From Anaerospora hongkongensis (GTDB lineage Bacteria > Bacillota > Negativicutes > Sporomusales > DSM-15969): a stretch of 64,000 nt of DNA. The notes beneath the pieces were generated by a model. That model had not been told where the DNA came from. It made no database searches and saw nothing but the letters and a program-made list of their open reading frames with translations. Shown here one piece after another: positions 8,647 to 18,503 of this stretch (its first letter is position 1; the number at the start of each line of letters is the position of its first letter). Made by a program: the position numbers and the translations under genes. The DNA is taken from positions 115,153 to 179,152 of the forward strand of contig NZ_SLUI01000010.1 in the NCBI RefSeq assembly GCF_004339805.1, written 5' to 3'.

Positions 8647-10536
8647 ATGTTAAAACAATTTTTGGTGACAAGTAAACAAGACATGCAGGATCGCGGTTGG
8701 GAGCAACTTGATTTCTTATTAATCAGTGGTGATGCCTATGTAGATCATCCCAGTTTCGGACCGGCCATTATCGGGCGTTTGCTAGAGAAGCAAGGTTATA
8801 AAGTTGGCATTATTGCTCAGCCCGACTGGCGTTCTACCGCTGACTTTAAGCGGCTTGGTAAGCCGCGTCTGGCTGTCTTGGTTACTGCAGGAAATCTGGA
8901 CTCTATGCTGAATAAATTCACGGCCGCTAAAAAATATCGCAGTACCGATAATTACTCACCGGGCGGACAGGCTGGGCGGCGACCCGATCGGGCCACGATT
9001 GTGTATTGCAATCGGGTGCGGGAGGTCTGGAAGAAAATACCGCTGATTATTGGTGGCATTGAAGCCAGCTTAAGACGGTTTTCGCATTATGACTATTGGT
9101 CAGATAGTGTTCGGCGCTCGATCCTGATTGATTCGCGAGCCGACCTATTAATTTACGGCATGGGAGAAAAGCAAATAAAAGAGGTTGCTGAACAGCTTTC
9201 CCAGGGAATCGCCGTAGCGCATATTCGTGACGTACGCGGCACTTGTTATCCGGCAGATGATGTAGAGCATTTATGGGATTATATTGAAACTCCTGCTCAT
9301 GAAGCCGTAAATTTAGACAAGCAGGCCTTTGCAAAAGCTTTCAAAATACAATATGAAGAGCAGGATCCAATTCGGGGAAAAACGGTAATACAGCGCCACG
9401 GTGAGACTGTTATTGTACAGAATCCCCCGGCATTGCCGCTATCTACTGAAGAAATGGATGAAATCTACGACTTGCCATATATACGTACTTTTCATCCCAA
9501 TTACGAAAAAGATGGCGGTGTACCCGCCATTCAGGAAGTGAAATTCAGTTTAGTTAGTCATCGTGGCTGCTTTGGCGGATGCAGTTTTTGTGCAATTGTA
9601 TCTCATCAGGGCCGTATTATTCAAAGCCGAAGCCAACAGTCCATTATTGACGAAGCAATATTAATTACAAAAATGCCTGACTTTAAAGGCTATATTCATG
9701 ATGTCGGTGGACCAACAGCCAATTTTCGCATGCCGGCTTGCAGTCACCAGGAAGTTCGGGGAGCTTGTAAGGGACGGCACTGTTTAGCCCCGAGCCCTTG
9801 TAAGAATCTCGCTACCGATCATAGCGACTATTTGCAATTACTGCGAACCCTGAGGGCTCTCCCGGGAGTAAAGAAAGTCTTCATCAGATCAGGATTACGA
9901 TACGATTATCTGCTGGCTGCCAAAGATAATGAGTTTTTGACGGAGCTCTGCGAACATCATGTAAGCGGGCAATTAAAGGTTGCGCCGGAGCATATTGCAG
10001 CTAAAGTAACACGTTTGATGGGCAAGTCGGGTAAGGAAACTTATGTAAAATTTATGAATGCCTATAAGCGAACGAATGCTGCTCTCGGTAAGGAACAGTA
10101 TTTAGTGCCATACTTCATGTCCAGTCATCCGGGTTCAAGTTTAAAAGAGGCTGTCGAATTGGCTGAATTTCTACGCGATATCGGCTACCAGCCCGAGCAA
10201 GTCCAGGACTTCATCCCTACTCCAGGAAGCTTATCTACGGTCATGTATCATACCGGGTTGAATCCATTGACCGGTGAGAAAGTCTATGTTGCTAAAGATC
10301 CTCATGAAAAAAAACTGCAGCGGGCTTTGATGCAGTTCCGCAATCCGAAGAATTACGAACTTGTTTTTGAAGCATTAAGCAAAGCTCACCGGGGAGATTT
10401 GATTGGCTTTGGTCCGAAATGTCTCATTCGACCAAAGCGAAATGTTGCTCAGCCAAGAGCGCTGACACATAAAAAACCAGGCAAGCCATCTGCTGCACAG
10501 AAGCAATCAACAAAAAAGCAAGCTAGCCGCCGCTAG
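8647..10536 (+). CDS. YgiQ family radical SAM protein
   Basis: UPF0313/YgiQ family radical SAM enzyme; its substrate is not established. The 629-residue protein has the N-terminal YgiQ domain ([22 protein letters not shown] at its start), then the CX3CX2C iron-sulfur motif in [10 protein letters not shown] near residue 309. The large radical SAM barrel and a C-terminal DUF3362-like region follow. The last ~30 residues are Lys/Ala/Pro rich. ATG 8647 follows CTGGAGAG. The stop codon lies inside the stem of the following bidirectional terminator. Confidence 0.88.
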   Translation: MLKQFLVTSKQDMQDRGWEQLDFLLISGDAYVDHPSFGPAIIGRLLEKQGYKVGIIAQPDWRSTADFKRLGKPRLAVLVTAGNLDSMLNKFTAAKKYRSTDNYSPGGQAGRRPDRATIVYCNRVREVWKKIPLIIGGIEASLRRFSHYDYWSDSVRRSILIDSRADLLIYGMGEKQIKEVAEQLSQGIAVAHIRDVRGTCYPADDVEHLWDYIETPAHEAVNLDKQAFAKAFKIQYEEQDPIRGKTVIQRHGETVIVQNPPALPLSTEEMDEIYDLPYIRTFHPNYEKDGGVPAIQEVKFSLVSHRGCFGGCSFCAIVSHQGRIIQSRSQQSIIDEAILITKMPDFKGYIHDVGGPTANFRMPACSHQEVRGACKGRHCLAPSPCKNLATDHSDYLQLLRTLRALPGVKKVFIRSGLRYDYLLAAKDNEFLTELCEHHVSGQLKVAPEHIAAKVTRLMGKSGKETYVKFMNAYKRTNAALGKEQYLVPYFMSSHPGSSLKEAVELAEFLRDIGYQPEQVQDFIPTPGSLSTVMYHTGLNPLTGEKVYVAKDPHEKKLQRALMQFRNPKNYELVFEALSKAHRGDLIGFGPKCLIRPKRNVAQPRALTHKKPGKPSAAQKQSTKKQASRR

Positions 10537-10547
10537 CTTGCTTTTTT
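10512..10547. terminator. Bidirectional terminator between ygiQ and the convergent membrane-protein gene
   Basis: GCAAGCTAG (10518-10526) pairs with CTAGCTTGC (10533-10541). Six A residues precede and six T residues follow, so it reads as an intrinsic terminator on both strands. The right arm includes the ygiQ TAG stop. Confidence 0.9.
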
Positions 10548-10552
10548 GTGGT

Positions 10553-10948
10553 TTATTGAATATCAGGCTTTATGGCAAACAATTTTCTACATGTATCTGA
10601 CAACAGGTAAATCGCAATGAGACCGTGCGGGACAACGACAAGCACACCCATTCCCAGCATTCCCTGCAGCATGAGAACGATACCTAAAATAACAGACAGA
10701 ATAGAGAGAGCTAATTCTAAAAATCGCGCCCAGGGTTTTAATTTTATTAGTCCATAGGCTGGCAAGGCATATAACAGCATGGATATCAGATTGCCGAATG
10801 TCATTACGAGATTGGATTGTGATACGAGGTTATTATATGCAGCTAACAAGTTGCCGATGGCAACTAAAAATAAATAACCTACAATCACAAACAATGGCCA
10901 AGTTAAATCAGGATGGAAGATGGTCATCCATCGCGGACGATCACTCAT
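10553..10948 (-). CDS. Small four-helix integral membrane protein, function unknown
   Basis: 131-residue protein, mostly hydrophobic, with about four membrane helices (residues ~18-37, 47-68, 75-95, 97-118). The charged N-terminus begins MSDRPRWMTIFHPDLTWP. No motif points to a function. ATG at 10948 follows AAAGGAGCTG on the minus strand. It is transcribed towards ygiQ and shares the bidirectional terminator. It interrupts an otherwise plus-strand region and may be a lineage-specific insertion. Confidence 0.7.
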   Translation of the reverse strand: MSDRPRWMTIFHPDLTWPLFVIVGYLFLVAIGNLLAAYNNLVSQSNLVMTFGNLISMLLYALPAYGLIKLKPWARFLELALSILSVILGIVLMLQGMLGMGVLVVVPHGLIAIYLLSDTCRKLFAIKPDIQ

Positions 10949-11084
10949 GTATAGCAGCTCCTTTCTTATGCACTTATTATATTGTACATAATTTATAAAA
11001 AATTGGGAATAACTTAAGCTGAGAATTTATCGAAGTTAACCAGTGTTCCGCACCTTTTCCCGCCGGCAATACGAATTAATTATA

Positions 11085-11113
11085 TTGATTAGCAAGTTAC
11101 AATCAGATATAAT
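11085..11113 (+). promoter_or_regulatory. Sigma-A-type promoter of the binding-protein gene
   Basis: TTGATT (11085-11090), 17 bases, perfect TATAAT (11108-11113), about 50 bases ahead of the start codon. Confidence 0.7.
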
Positions 11114-11163
11114 ATAATTTAGTGCTTGTACAAATATACGTTAGTGTAAGGAGAGAGTGCCTT

Positions 11164-12195
11164 ATGCGTCGGTATCTGCCTATATTATTAATGACTGTTT
11201 TTTTATTGGTAATTGTGTTGGTAGGAACCACATACTTAGAAGGATTTGCAGGACGTACAAAAAAAGAGAATGTTAACAGCCTGACGGTTTACACCAGTCT
11301 GCCTGTTGAACAAGCTGCACTGTTAGCGCAGCAGTTCGAGAAAAGCTCGGCCATCCAAGTAAATTTAGTCCCTTTAAGCGAGCAAGAGCTTATTAACCGG
11401 CTGAAAAATGAAGTAAACAATCCGCGAGCTGATGCAGTTGTGACGGCTAAACCTGTTTTGCAGCAGGTTGGCAAGTTTAATCTGCTGGAGCCATATGCAT
11501 CAGAACAGACTGACATTGTTGCCTACCGTTTTAAAGATGAACAGGATGTTTGGACCGGGCTTTGGCTTGATCCAATCATTTTTGCTGTCAATCAGGACTA
11601 CTTAAAAAAAACGGAGCAACTACCTGAAAACTGGACGAATTTATCAAGTGATACCAAAGTGCGCTTAGCTATGACAGATTTTCTTGCGGCAGATGCTGCA
11701 GCTAATCTATTATATACTTTTATTAGTATTTATGGCGAAGAGCAAACTCTGCAGTTTTTTAAAAAATTGCATCCTCAGATGATTCAATATGCTAAATTTC
11801 TCGCGACTCCGATCCGCATGGCAGGAATGGGTGAATGTGATGTTGCAATAGCAGTTCAAAGTGAAGCCCTGCGTTATATGCAGGAAGGGTTTCCGCTGCA
11901 GATTGTTTATCCGGGCGAAGGAACTGCATATGTACTAACAGGAGCTGCTTTGGTAAAAAATGCTTCTCATCAGCTGGAAGCCAAACAATTTATTGACTGG
12001 CTTTTACAAGCGGAAGCTTATCAAACCTTGGATAAAAATCGCTTTTATTTCATACCAACCAATCCGGAGTTAAAAAAATATAAAGATTATAAACAAAAAG
12101 CTGTAAAGCTTTTTGAAAAGGAATTTGAATTTACTACTGAACAACAGCACAAATTTTTGGATAATTGGGTGCAAACCGTGCGGTTAGGTAAATGA
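11164..12195 (+). CDS. Extracellular solute-binding protein (iron(III)-type), no transporter partners nearby
   Basis: 343-residue periplasmic-binding-protein fold of the SBP_bac_6/8 type that includes iron(III)-binding proteins. An N-terminal membrane helix (residues ~5-23) lacks a lipobox cysteine, so it may be a signal peptide or an anchor. The mature part starts with SLTVYTSLPVEQAALLAQQFEKSS, typical of the class. ATG 11164 follows AAGGAGAG by 8 bases. No permease or ATPase gene is next to it; rimO follows 16 bases later, probably co-transcribed. The ligand is inferred from fold resemblance and is uncertain. Confidence 0.7.
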   Translation: MRRYLPILLMTVFLLVIVLVGTTYLEGFAGRTKKENVNSLTVYTSLPVEQAALLAQQFEKSSAIQVNLVPLSEQELINRLKNEVNNPRADAVVTAKPVLQQVGKFNLLEPYASEQTDIVAYRFKDEQDVWTGLWLDPIIFAVNQDYLKKTEQLPENWTNLSSDTKVRLAMTDFLAADAAANLLYTFISIYGEEQTLQFFKKLHPQMIQYAKFLATPIRMAGMGECDVAIAVQSEALRYMQEGFPLQIVYPGEGTAYVLTGAALVKNASHQLEAKQFIDWLLQAEAYQTLDKNRFYFIPTNPELKKYKDYKQKAVKLFEKEFEFTTEQQHKFLDNWVQTVRLGK

Positions 12196-12211
12196 TTTGG
12201 GGGAGAGTATT

Positions 12212-13540
12212 ATGTTAAAAGCCGGGTTTGTCAGCCTTGGCTGTGCCAAAAACCTTGTCGATACAGAAATTATGTTAGGTATGCTGGTTGAAAGAAAGAT
12301 TGAATTGACCGATGATCCGGCCAATGCCGATATACTCATTGTTAATACCTGTAGTTTTATTGAATCCGCTAAGGACGAATCAATTGCTACCATTTTACAA
12401 CTTGCCGAATATAAAACTACTGGAAAATGCCGCGGTTTAATCGTTGCCGGCTGTCTCAGTCAACGCTATCAGCAAGAATTGCTGGATGAGCTGCCGGAAG
12501 TAGATGCCATTATCGGTACCGGTGCCTGGCATCGCATCACGGAAGCGGTTGACTCTGTTTTAGCCGGCGAACGAATTATGCTAGTCGGACAAGCCGATAC
12601 ACTATATGATGAAACTATGCCTCGCATAAAAACCACCCCCCGCTATAGTGCATATGTAAAAGTAGCGGAAGGCTGCAGTAACTGCTGTTCATACTGTATT
12701 ATCCCCAGGGTAAGAGGAAGCTTTCGCAGCAGAAAAATGGAATCAATTGTTTCCGAGGTACGCCAGTTAGTCGCTGAAGGTGTTAAGGAAATTAATTTAA
12801 TTGCTCAGGATACAACCAGTTATGGGCGTGATTTGTTCGGTGCGCCTCAACTTACAGCTCTGTTGAAAGAACTCGTAAAGATAGAAGGCGATCATTGGTT
12901 CCGTTTATTGTATTGCTATCCAAAATATTTTTCTGATGAACTCATTGATTTAATCGCTCAGGAACCGAAAATCTGTAATTATATCGATTTGCCGTTACAG
13001 CATATTCATGATGATATTTTGGCAAACATGAACAGACCCGATTCTAAAGCGGAAATCTGTACATTGCTTGCGAAAATCCGCAGCAGGATTCCCGGCGTCG
13101 CAATCCGGACAACCTTTATTGTTGGTTTCCCAGGCGAAACACAGGAGCACTATGATACCTTGCGTCAATTTATTTCTGAACAACAGTTTGAGCATATCGG
13201 TATTTTTACCTATTCCCAGGAAGAGGATACCGTTGCTGGGGTAATGGAAAACCAAATTGATCCAGAAATTAAAGAAGAACGTTATCATGACTTAATGGCT
13301 CTCCAATGCCAGATTTCTGAAGACATTAACCGTGCCATGGAAGGTCAGGAAGTTGAGGTGCTGGTAGAAGGAGTAAATCTTGAACAGAGCGATATTGTCT
13401 TTGGACGCTCCTATCGGGAAGCACCTGACGTTGATGGTCAAATCTTCATTGAAAATGCAGCAGAGATAAAAATCGGAACAATTGTAAAAGTAAAGATTAT
13501 GCAAGGTTTTACCTATGATTTAGTAGCAGAAAAACTATAA
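12212..13540 (+). CDS. rimO: Ribosomal protein S12 methylthiotransferase RimO
   Basis: Radical SAM enzyme that methylthiolates an aspartate of ribosomal protein uS12. The 442-residue protein has the UPF0004 domain with cysteines C11, C47 and C81 for the auxiliary cluster. The radical SAM CX3CX2C motif is at C155, C159 and C162 (EGCSNCCSYC), followed by the C-terminal TRAM domain (about 375-442). The opening KAGFVSLGCAKNLVDTE is diagnostic for RimO rather than MiaB. ATG 12212 follows GGGGGAG by about 6 bases. Confidence 0.93.
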   Translation: MLKAGFVSLGCAKNLVDTEIMLGMLVERKIELTDDPANADILIVNTCSFIESAKDESIATILQLAEYKTTGKCRGLIVAGCLSQRYQQELLDELPEVDAIIGTGAWHRITEAVDSVLAGERIMLVGQADTLYDETMPRIKTTPRYSAYVKVAEGCSNCCSYCIIPRVRGSFRSRKMESIVSEVRQLVAEGVKEINLIAQDTTSYGRDLFGAPQLTALLKELVKIEGDHWFRLLYCYPKYFSDELIDLIAQEPKICNYIDLPLQHIHDDILANMNRPDSKAEICTLLAKIRSRIPGVAIRTTFIVGFPGETQEHYDTLRQFISEQQFEHIGIFTYSQEEDTVAGVMENQIDPEIKEERYHDLMALQCQISEDINRAMEGQEVEVLVEGVNLEQSDIVFGRSYREAPDVDGQIFIENAAEIKIGTIVKVKIMQGFTYDLVAEKL

Positions 13541-13552
13541 TACATTTTTAAA

Positions 13553-13588
13553 AACAAAATAGTAGGATTTCCTACTATTTTGTTTTTT
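13553..13588. terminator. Intrinsic terminator after rimO
   Basis: A 15-bp perfect stem (AACAAAATAGTAGGA and complement) with a 2-base apparent loop is followed by a run of T residues. It can be read on both strands. Confidence 0.85.
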
Positions 13589-13668
13589 GCGTTGGCATCG
13601 TGGCTGATTGCAAAGGAAAAAGGATTTTTTTTAACCTACTCGAATGCTAATAATAAGGAGGCACGACA

Positions 13669-14910
13669 ATGATTGTAGAAATTGTCAGCACAGGTACGGA
13701 ATTATTATTAGGCCAAATTATCAATACAAATTCCGCGTGGCTTTCCGAGCAATTAAATGCCTTGGGATTTAACGTCATGTATCATTCCACAGTTGGCGAT
13801 AATCGGGAACGGATGGCCCAGGTTTTTACTGCTGCCTTACAAAGAGCGGATATCGTGGTCACTTCCGGCGGACTAGGGCCGACTCTAGGGGATATAACCA
13901 AAGAGGTATCGGCAAAATTACTGAACCGGGATCTTTGCCTGCACCAACAAAGCGCTGCCAGTATACAAACGTATTTTAGCAGCCGCGGCCTTGATATGCC
14001 TGAAAGCAATTTGCGACAGGCCCTTGCTCCTAGGGATGCTATTATATTGGCGAATAACTGCGGCACAGCTCCTGGCGTTATCATCGAGGAGGCAGGCAAG
14101 AGTATTATTCATTTACCTGGCCCGCCTAATGAATTGAAGGCCATGTTCAGTCAAGAGGTAGTTCCCTATTTAAATCGCCGGTATTTGGCGCAGGGGGTTA
14201 TTGCGTCCAGAGTTTTGCGGGTGTATGGGATCGGTGAATCCAGTTTGGAAGTTGTACTGAAGGATTTAATTGAAGCCCAAAGCAATCCCACAATTGCTCT
14301 GCTAGTAAAGGACTGCGAAATTCATATTCGCCTTACTGCCAGAGGAGAGAATGCCAGTGAAGCACAAATGGCAATTCAACAGATTGAACCGATCATACTG
14401 GAACGGTTAGGGGATTTGGTGTTTGGCGGGGATTCTGATTCACTTGAAATGGTAATTGGCCGGTTGCTAAGAGAGAAAGGCTTGACTGTGTCTCTAGCTG
14501 AATCCTGTACGGGTGGTTTGGTTAGCAGCCGCTTGACTGACATAGCAGGGAGCTCTGATTACGTAATTGGAGGAATAGTTTGCTACAGCAATGCGATAAA
14601 AAGCGATTTTGTCGGTGTGCCGGATACCCTATTAGAAGCTCACGGTGCGGTGAGCGAGCCTACCGCTGTCAGTATGGCTGCAAATATCCGGAATAAATTT
14701 GGTGCCTCAATTGGCATCGGTATAACGGGTATAGCCGGTCCGGGCGGGGCAGTTCCCGGTAAACCTGTGGGCCTGGTTTATATTGCTATAGATGGGCCGA
14801 AAGGCAGTCGCTGCTTCCAATTTCAGTTTTCAGGGGAACGCAAAGAAATAAAACAACGCACATCACAGGCAGCTTTATTTGAACTGCGAAGATATGCGCT
14901 TGAAATATAA
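13669..14910 (+). CDS. cinA: CinA family protein (competence/damage-inducible, NMN amidohydrolase type)
   Basis: 413-residue protein. The N-terminal MoCF-like (COG1058) domain (residues 1-~170) opens EIVSTGTELLLGQIINTNS, and the C-terminal CinA domain (about 255-413) has LAESCTGGLVSSRLTD and GITGIAGPGG. The C-terminal part is known to deamidate nicotinamide mononucleotide; the N-terminal part can act as an ADP-ribose pyrophosphatase. ATG 13669 follows AAGGAGG. It sits upstream of recA as in Bacillus and Streptococcus, but here a helicase gene and rpmE lie between them. Confidence 0.92.
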   Translation: MIVEIVSTGTELLLGQIINTNSAWLSEQLNALGFNVMYHSTVGDNRERMAQVFTAALQRADIVVTSGGLGPTLGDITKEVSAKLLNRDLCLHQQSAASIQTYFSSRGLDMPESNLRQALAPRDAIILANNCGTAPGVIIEEAGKSIIHLPGPPNELKAMFSQEVVPYLNRRYLAQGVIASRVLRVYGIGESSLEVVLKDLIEAQSNPTIALLVKDCEIHIRLTARGENASEAQMAIQQIEPIILERLGDLVFGGDSDSLEMVIGRLLREKGLTVSLAESCTGGLVSSRLTDIAGSSDYVIGGIVCYSNAIKSDFVGVPDTLLEAHGAVSEPTAVSMAANIRNKFGASIGIGITGIAGPGGAVPGKPVGLVYIAIDGPKGSRCFQFQFSGERKEIKQRTSQAALFELRRYALEI

Positions 14911-14923
14911 GGAGGAAATGTTG

Positions 14924-16495
14924 TTGAAAGAATCAGGTCTTTTTGGCTCTATTGAATTAAGTAAAAAAACTATGGCAGCAATCGCTGCCATGGGTTTTGA
15001 GGAACCGTCTCCGGTCCAAAGTCAAACGATTCCGTTGGTTATGGAAGGGCATGATGTTATTGGCCAGGCTCAAACCGGTACTGGCAAGACTGCTGCCTTT
15101 GGCATACCTATTGTAGAAAGGGCAACCGATCAACGGTTTGTACAAGCGTTAGTTCTTACCCCAACACGGGAACTTGCTATTCAAGTATCGGAAGAACTGG
15201 CTAAAATAGGTAAGTTTAAAAAAATGAAAGTGCTTCCCATATATGGTGGACAGGCAATTGATCGGCAAATACGAGCATTACAATTTGGCGTTCAAGTCGT
15301 TGTCGGCACTCCAGGACGTCTTCTCGATCATATTAACAGAGGCACCATTAAACTAAATTCTGTTAAAATGCTGATTTTAGATGAAGCAGATGAAATGCTG
15401 GATATGGGATTTGTTGAAGATATTGAAAATATTCTGAGGCACATTCCCAGTGAAAACCGGCAGACATTATTGTTTTCTGCCACTATGCCGACACCAATTA
15501 GAAGGCTGGCAGAGCGTTATATGCGGCAGCCGGTTACAGTAACGATCAGCAAGGAACAGCTTACCGTTCCATTGATTGATCAGTATTATTACGAAACGCG
15601 GGACAAATTGGAGGGCTTGTGCCGTGTGCTTGACGTAGAAGATGCGGAGCGTATTATTATCTTTTGCCGTACCAAAAAAGGGGTCGATGACCTAGTTGCT
15701 TCTCTTCAGGCACGGGGTTACCTGGCAGACGGATTGCACGGCGATTTAAGTCAGGCACAGCGCGACCGCGTAATGCGTAAGTTCCGCGATGCAAAGCTTG
15801 AAATTCTGATTGCAACAGACGTAGCTGCCAGAGGTATTGATATTGAGCATATTACGCATGTAATTAACTATGATATACCACAGGACCCTGAATCTTATGT
15901 CCACAGAATTGGCCGCACGGGGAGAGCGGGCAAAAAAGGTGTTGCCATCACCTTTATCGAGCCCCGTGAGTACCGCCAGCTGCGGTTAATCGAACAACTG
16001 GTGAAAGCGCGTATCATGAGACGACAACTGCCGTCTTCCGCAGATGTACTCGAGCGGCAGCGCGATCTTATTAAAAGTCAGCTGATGCTAACGGCCGAAC
16101 AAGAAAATTTTGCTGATTATCATTCCATTGTTGCTGATTTAGCTGTGAATTATGATCCAATGGATCTTGCAGCGGCAGCTTTAAAGCTATGGCAGGAAGG
16201 TTTTAAGGACAAAGAAGAAAAAGCGCCTGCATTCAGCAATACAGGCGGCAAGCCGGGAATGGTCCGACTTTTCTTTAATATTGGCAAAGCACAAAAGATA
16301 CGTCCCGAGGATATGGTGCGAGCGATTGCCGAAGAAGCAGATATATCGGGCAATATGATTGGTGTCATTAATATTTATGAAAAGTTTACTTTTGTCGATA
16401 TCGCGGAAGATGTTGCTGAGCGGGTTTTATCAGTAATGCATAAAAACTCAATAAAGGGCTATCGAGTAAATGTTGAGCCTGCCCGTGGCCGTTAA
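14924..16495 (+). CDS. DEAD-box RNA helicase with DbpA-type RNA-binding domain
   Basis: ATP-dependent RNA helicase, probably in ribosome assembly or mRNA turnover. It has the Q motif (GFEEPSPVQSQTIP), Walker A AQTGTGKT near residue 50, DEAD in LILDEADEMLDMGF, SAT in LLFSATMP, and motif VI HRIGRTGRAG. The C-terminal RRM-like domain (last ~75 residues, MVRLFFNIGKAQKIRPEDMV) is of the DbpA/CshA type. Start choice: the AAGGAGG site (14909-14915) is 8 bases from a TTG at 14924, 5 from TTG 14921, and only 2 from ATG 14918. The N-terminus is therefore uncertain by two residues. Confidence 0.9.
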   Translation: MKESGLFGSIELSKKTMAAIAAMGFEEPSPVQSQTIPLVMEGHDVIGQAQTGTGKTAAFGIPIVERATDQRFVQALVLTPTRELAIQVSEELAKIGKFKKMKVLPIYGGQAIDRQIRALQFGVQVVVGTPGRLLDHINRGTIKLNSVKMLILDEADEMLDMGFVEDIENILRHIPSENRQTLLFSATMPTPIRRLAERYMRQPVTVTISKEQLTVPLIDQYYYETRDKLEGLCRVLDVEDAERIIIFCRTKKGVDDLVASLQARGYLADGLHGDLSQAQRDRVMRKFRDAKLEILIATDVAARGIDIEHITHVINYDIPQDPESYVHRIGRTGRAGKKGVAITFIEPREYRQLRLIEQLVKARIMRRQLPSSADVLERQRDLIKSQLMLTAEQENFADYHSIVADLAVNYDPMDLAAAALKLWQEGFKDKEEKAPAFSNTGGKPGMVRLFFNIGKAQKIRPEDMVRAIAEEADISGNMIGVINIYEKFTFVDIAEDVAERVLSVMHKNSIKGYRVNVEPARGR

Positions 16496-16500
16496 ATTCA

Positions 16501-16707
16501 TCACAGCTTATCCAAGCCGTATTTCTTAGTGAATCTCTCCAGACGTCCTGTGGTGTCGACAATTTTTTGCACGCCGGTAAAAAAGGGATGGCATTTTGAA
16601 CAAACATCAACTTTTACAATCTTTTTGGTTGACCCGGTTTCGAATGAGTTACCGCATGCACATGTAACGGTTGTTTGATAGTAGGGTGGATGAATCTTTT
16701 CTTTCAT
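16501..16707 (-). CDS. rpmE: Large ribosomal subunit protein bL31, zinc-binding type
   Basis: 68 residues from ATG 16707 (GGAGG 8 bases upstream on the minus strand). It has the bL31 sequence KEKIHPPYY at the start and four cysteines (CXC then CXXC) that mark the zinc-containing C+ form. In many Firmicutes rpmE stands elsewhere, near rho; here it is on the minus strand between the helicase gene and recA. Its 3' end is 5 bp from that of the helicase, with no visible terminator between. Confidence 0.93.
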   Translation of the reverse strand: MKEKIHPPYYQTTVTCACGNSFETGSTKKIVKVDVCSKCHPFFTGVQKIVDTTGRLERFTKKYGLDKL

Positions 16708-16788
16708 CCGATACACCTCCGCCTTTCATTGATTCATTACATTTTTATTCCGATAATGTACAGGCGATTCCTTATAAATTAAAATAAA

Positions 16789-16817
16789 TTGACACTGCGA
16801 ACAAACGTTTGTACAAT
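16789..16817 (+). promoter_or_regulatory. recA promoter (sigma-A consensus)
   Basis: Perfect TTGACA (16789-16794), a 17-base spacer and TACAAT (16812-16817). The spacer is almost filled by a LexA box, so the promoter is a clear SOS promoter. Confidence 0.9.
16798..16811 (+). promoter_or_regulatory. LexA (SOS/Cheo-type) operator of recA
   Basis: CGAACAAACGTTTG matches the Gram-positive LexA consensus CGAACRNRYGTTYC at 13 of 14 positions and lies between the -35 and -10 boxes of recA. The cognate lexA gene is in this window at 42932-43546. Confidence 0.88.
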
Positions 16818-16847
16818 TGTCTTAGTAATAACTTGGGGAGGACAAGA

Positions 16848-17876
16848 ATGGACAAGCAAAAGGCTCTGGAAAACGCACTTCGCCAAATTGAGAAAGATCA
16901 TGGTAAGGGCTCCATTATGAAACTCGGCGAAGCTGCGGCTAAAATGAATATAGAGATAATTCCTTCAGGTGCACTGGCTTTAGATATAGCCTTAGGAGTT
17001 GGCGGCGTACCGCGCGGCCGGGTTATTGAAATTTACGGACCTGAGTCTTCAGGTAAAACAACAGTTGCTCTCCATGTAATAGCTGAAGCGCAAAAATTGG
17101 GCGGAATTGCTGCTTTTATCGATGCCGAACACGCACTCGACCCTGTTTATGCCAAGAAGCTGGGCGTCGATATTGATAACTTGCTCATTTCTCAGCCCGA
17201 TAATGGCGAACAGGCTCTAGAAATTGCTGAAGCACTGGTTCGCAGCGGAGCGATTGACATTATCGTTATCGACTCTGTTGCTGCACTTGTTCCCCGGGCA
17301 GAAATAGAAGGAGAAATGGGCGATTCTCATGTGGGGCTTCATGCCCGTCTAATGTCCCAGGCATTAAGAAAACTCACCGGTATCATTAGCAAATCCAGAA
17401 CGACCACGATCTTTATTAATCAAATACGCGAGAAAGTCGGCATTATGTTCGGCAACCCGGAAACCACCACTGGCGGACGGGCGTTGAAATTTTATGCCAG
17501 CATTCGTCTGGAAGTTCGTAAGGGTGAGGCAATTAAAGCCGGTAATGATGTCATAGGGAATCGCACTAAAATAAAAGTAGTTAAAAATAAAGTTGCACCG
17601 CCCTTTAAGCAGGCCGAATTTGATATTATGTACGGTGTCGGTATCTCCCGTGAAGGAAGTCTTATTGATATTGGTGCTAATATGGAGATTATCGCTAAAA
17701 GCGGTACCTGGTATTCTTATGCGGGTACCCGTTTAGGGCAGGGCAAGGAGAATGCTAAAGAATATCTGAAAGACAATCCGCAGACGGCAAATGAAATCGA
17801 AAGCAAAATTCGTCAATCCCTGTCGACTGGTGATATGAGCGTGACAGTCTCTGCTGAAGAAGATGATACCGAATAG
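16848..17876 (+). CDS. recA: Recombinase RecA
   Basis: Strand-exchange protein and LexA co-protease of the SOS response. The 342-residue protein contains Walker A GPESSGKT (residues 64-71), [10 protein letters not shown], loop L1/L2 regions ([23 protein letters not shown] is cut here to its core [10 protein letters not shown]) and [16 protein letters not shown] 16848 follows GGGGAGGA. Regulated by the LexA box in its promoter. recX overlaps its 3' end by 14 bp. Confidence 0.97.
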   Translation: MDKQKALENALRQIEKDHGKGSIMKLGEAAAKMNIEIIPSGALALDIALGVGGVPRGRVIEIYGPESSGKTTVALHVIAEAQKLGGIAAFIDAEHALDPVYAKKLGVDIDNLLISQPDNGEQALEIAEALVRSGAIDIIVIDSVAALVPRAEIEGEMGDSHVGLHARLMSQALRKLTGIISKSRTTTIFINQIREKVGIMFGNPETTTGGRALKFYASIRLEVRKGEAIKAGNDVIGNRTKIKVVKNKVAPPFKQAEFDIMYGVGISREGSLIDIGANMEIIAKSGTWYSYAGTRLGQGKENAKEYLKDNPQTANEIESKIRQSLSTGDMSVTVSAEEDDTE

Positions 17877-18318
17877 TTCTACAGCTCTGCAGGATGCTGT
17901 AAAAATGCTTGCAGGCCGGTCGCTCAGTGAAAAAGAATTACGCGAAAAATTAAAGCGTAAAGGATGGAATGAGCAAGAGGTAGCTGCTGCTTTACATAAG
18001 CTTCGGCTGCGCGGCTATGTAAACGATGAAGCTTTATGCAGGCAACTATTTGCCTCATACGCCGGCAGCAAAAGACACGGCGTAAAGTATATCCTTGCTA
18101 AATTGAAAAGCCGTGGATTGGATCTAAGCCTCATTCAAGACGATATTGCAGATTATAATTATCAGGACGAGTATAGTCGGGCACTCGCTTTGGCACAACG
18201 AAAATTTGCCGGACAGACTGAGTTGGTTAAACATAAGATGGCCCGCTTTTTGCTTGCAAGAGGATTTGCCGATTCAACTGTAGTCAAGGTTATTAATGAG
18301 ATTACCAGACAGGATTAA
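17863..18318 (+). CDS. recX: RecA regulator RecX
   Basis: Binds RecA filaments and limits strand exchange. The 151-residue protein shows three helical RecX repeats ([53 protein letters not shown]). ATG 17863 lies inside recA, giving a 14-bp overlap and translational coupling, so it is expected to be SOS-induced with recA. Confidence 0.9.
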   Translation: MIPNSSTALQDAVKMLAGRSLSEKELREKLKRKGWNEQEVAAALHKLRLRGYVNDEALCRQLFASYAGSKRHGVKYILAKLKSRGLDLSLIQDDIADYNYQDEYSRALALAQRKFAGQTELVKHKMARFLLARGFADSTVVKVINEITRQD

Positions 18319-18339
18319 GCAATTCCAATTCTGGTTAAC

Positions 18340-18368
18340 TTGACACTACTTTGAAAAACATTTACAAT
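18340..18368 (+). promoter_or_regulatory. Sigma-A promoter ahead of the rny leader
   Basis: Perfect TTGACA (18340-18345), 17 bases, TACAAT (18363-18368). It drives either rny with a ~135-base leader or a short RNA ending at the hairpin at 18452-18478. Confidence 0.8.
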
Positions 18369-18420
18369 TAAAGTAGTCAGTCGTGTAACCATATATTGCT
18401 TGTTTACTTTTAAGAGCCTG

Positions 18421-18478
18421 AAGCATAAGGGAGCAATTTCATGATGCTTTTAAAAGCCGAGTTTTATACTCGGCTTTT
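18421..18478 (+). terminator. Two leader hairpins before rny, the second terminator-like
   Basis: AAGCAT (18421-18426) can pair with ATGCTT. A 10-bp perfect stem follows: AAAAGCCGAG 18452-18461 with CTCGGCTTTT 18469-18478. The U residues lie within the right arm and only CCC follows. This looks like an attenuator or processing hairpin between the promoter at 18340 and the rny ribosome site at 18498. Confidence 0.55.
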
Positions 18479-18503
18479 CCCTAATATTATGTAGTTAAAG
18501 GAG

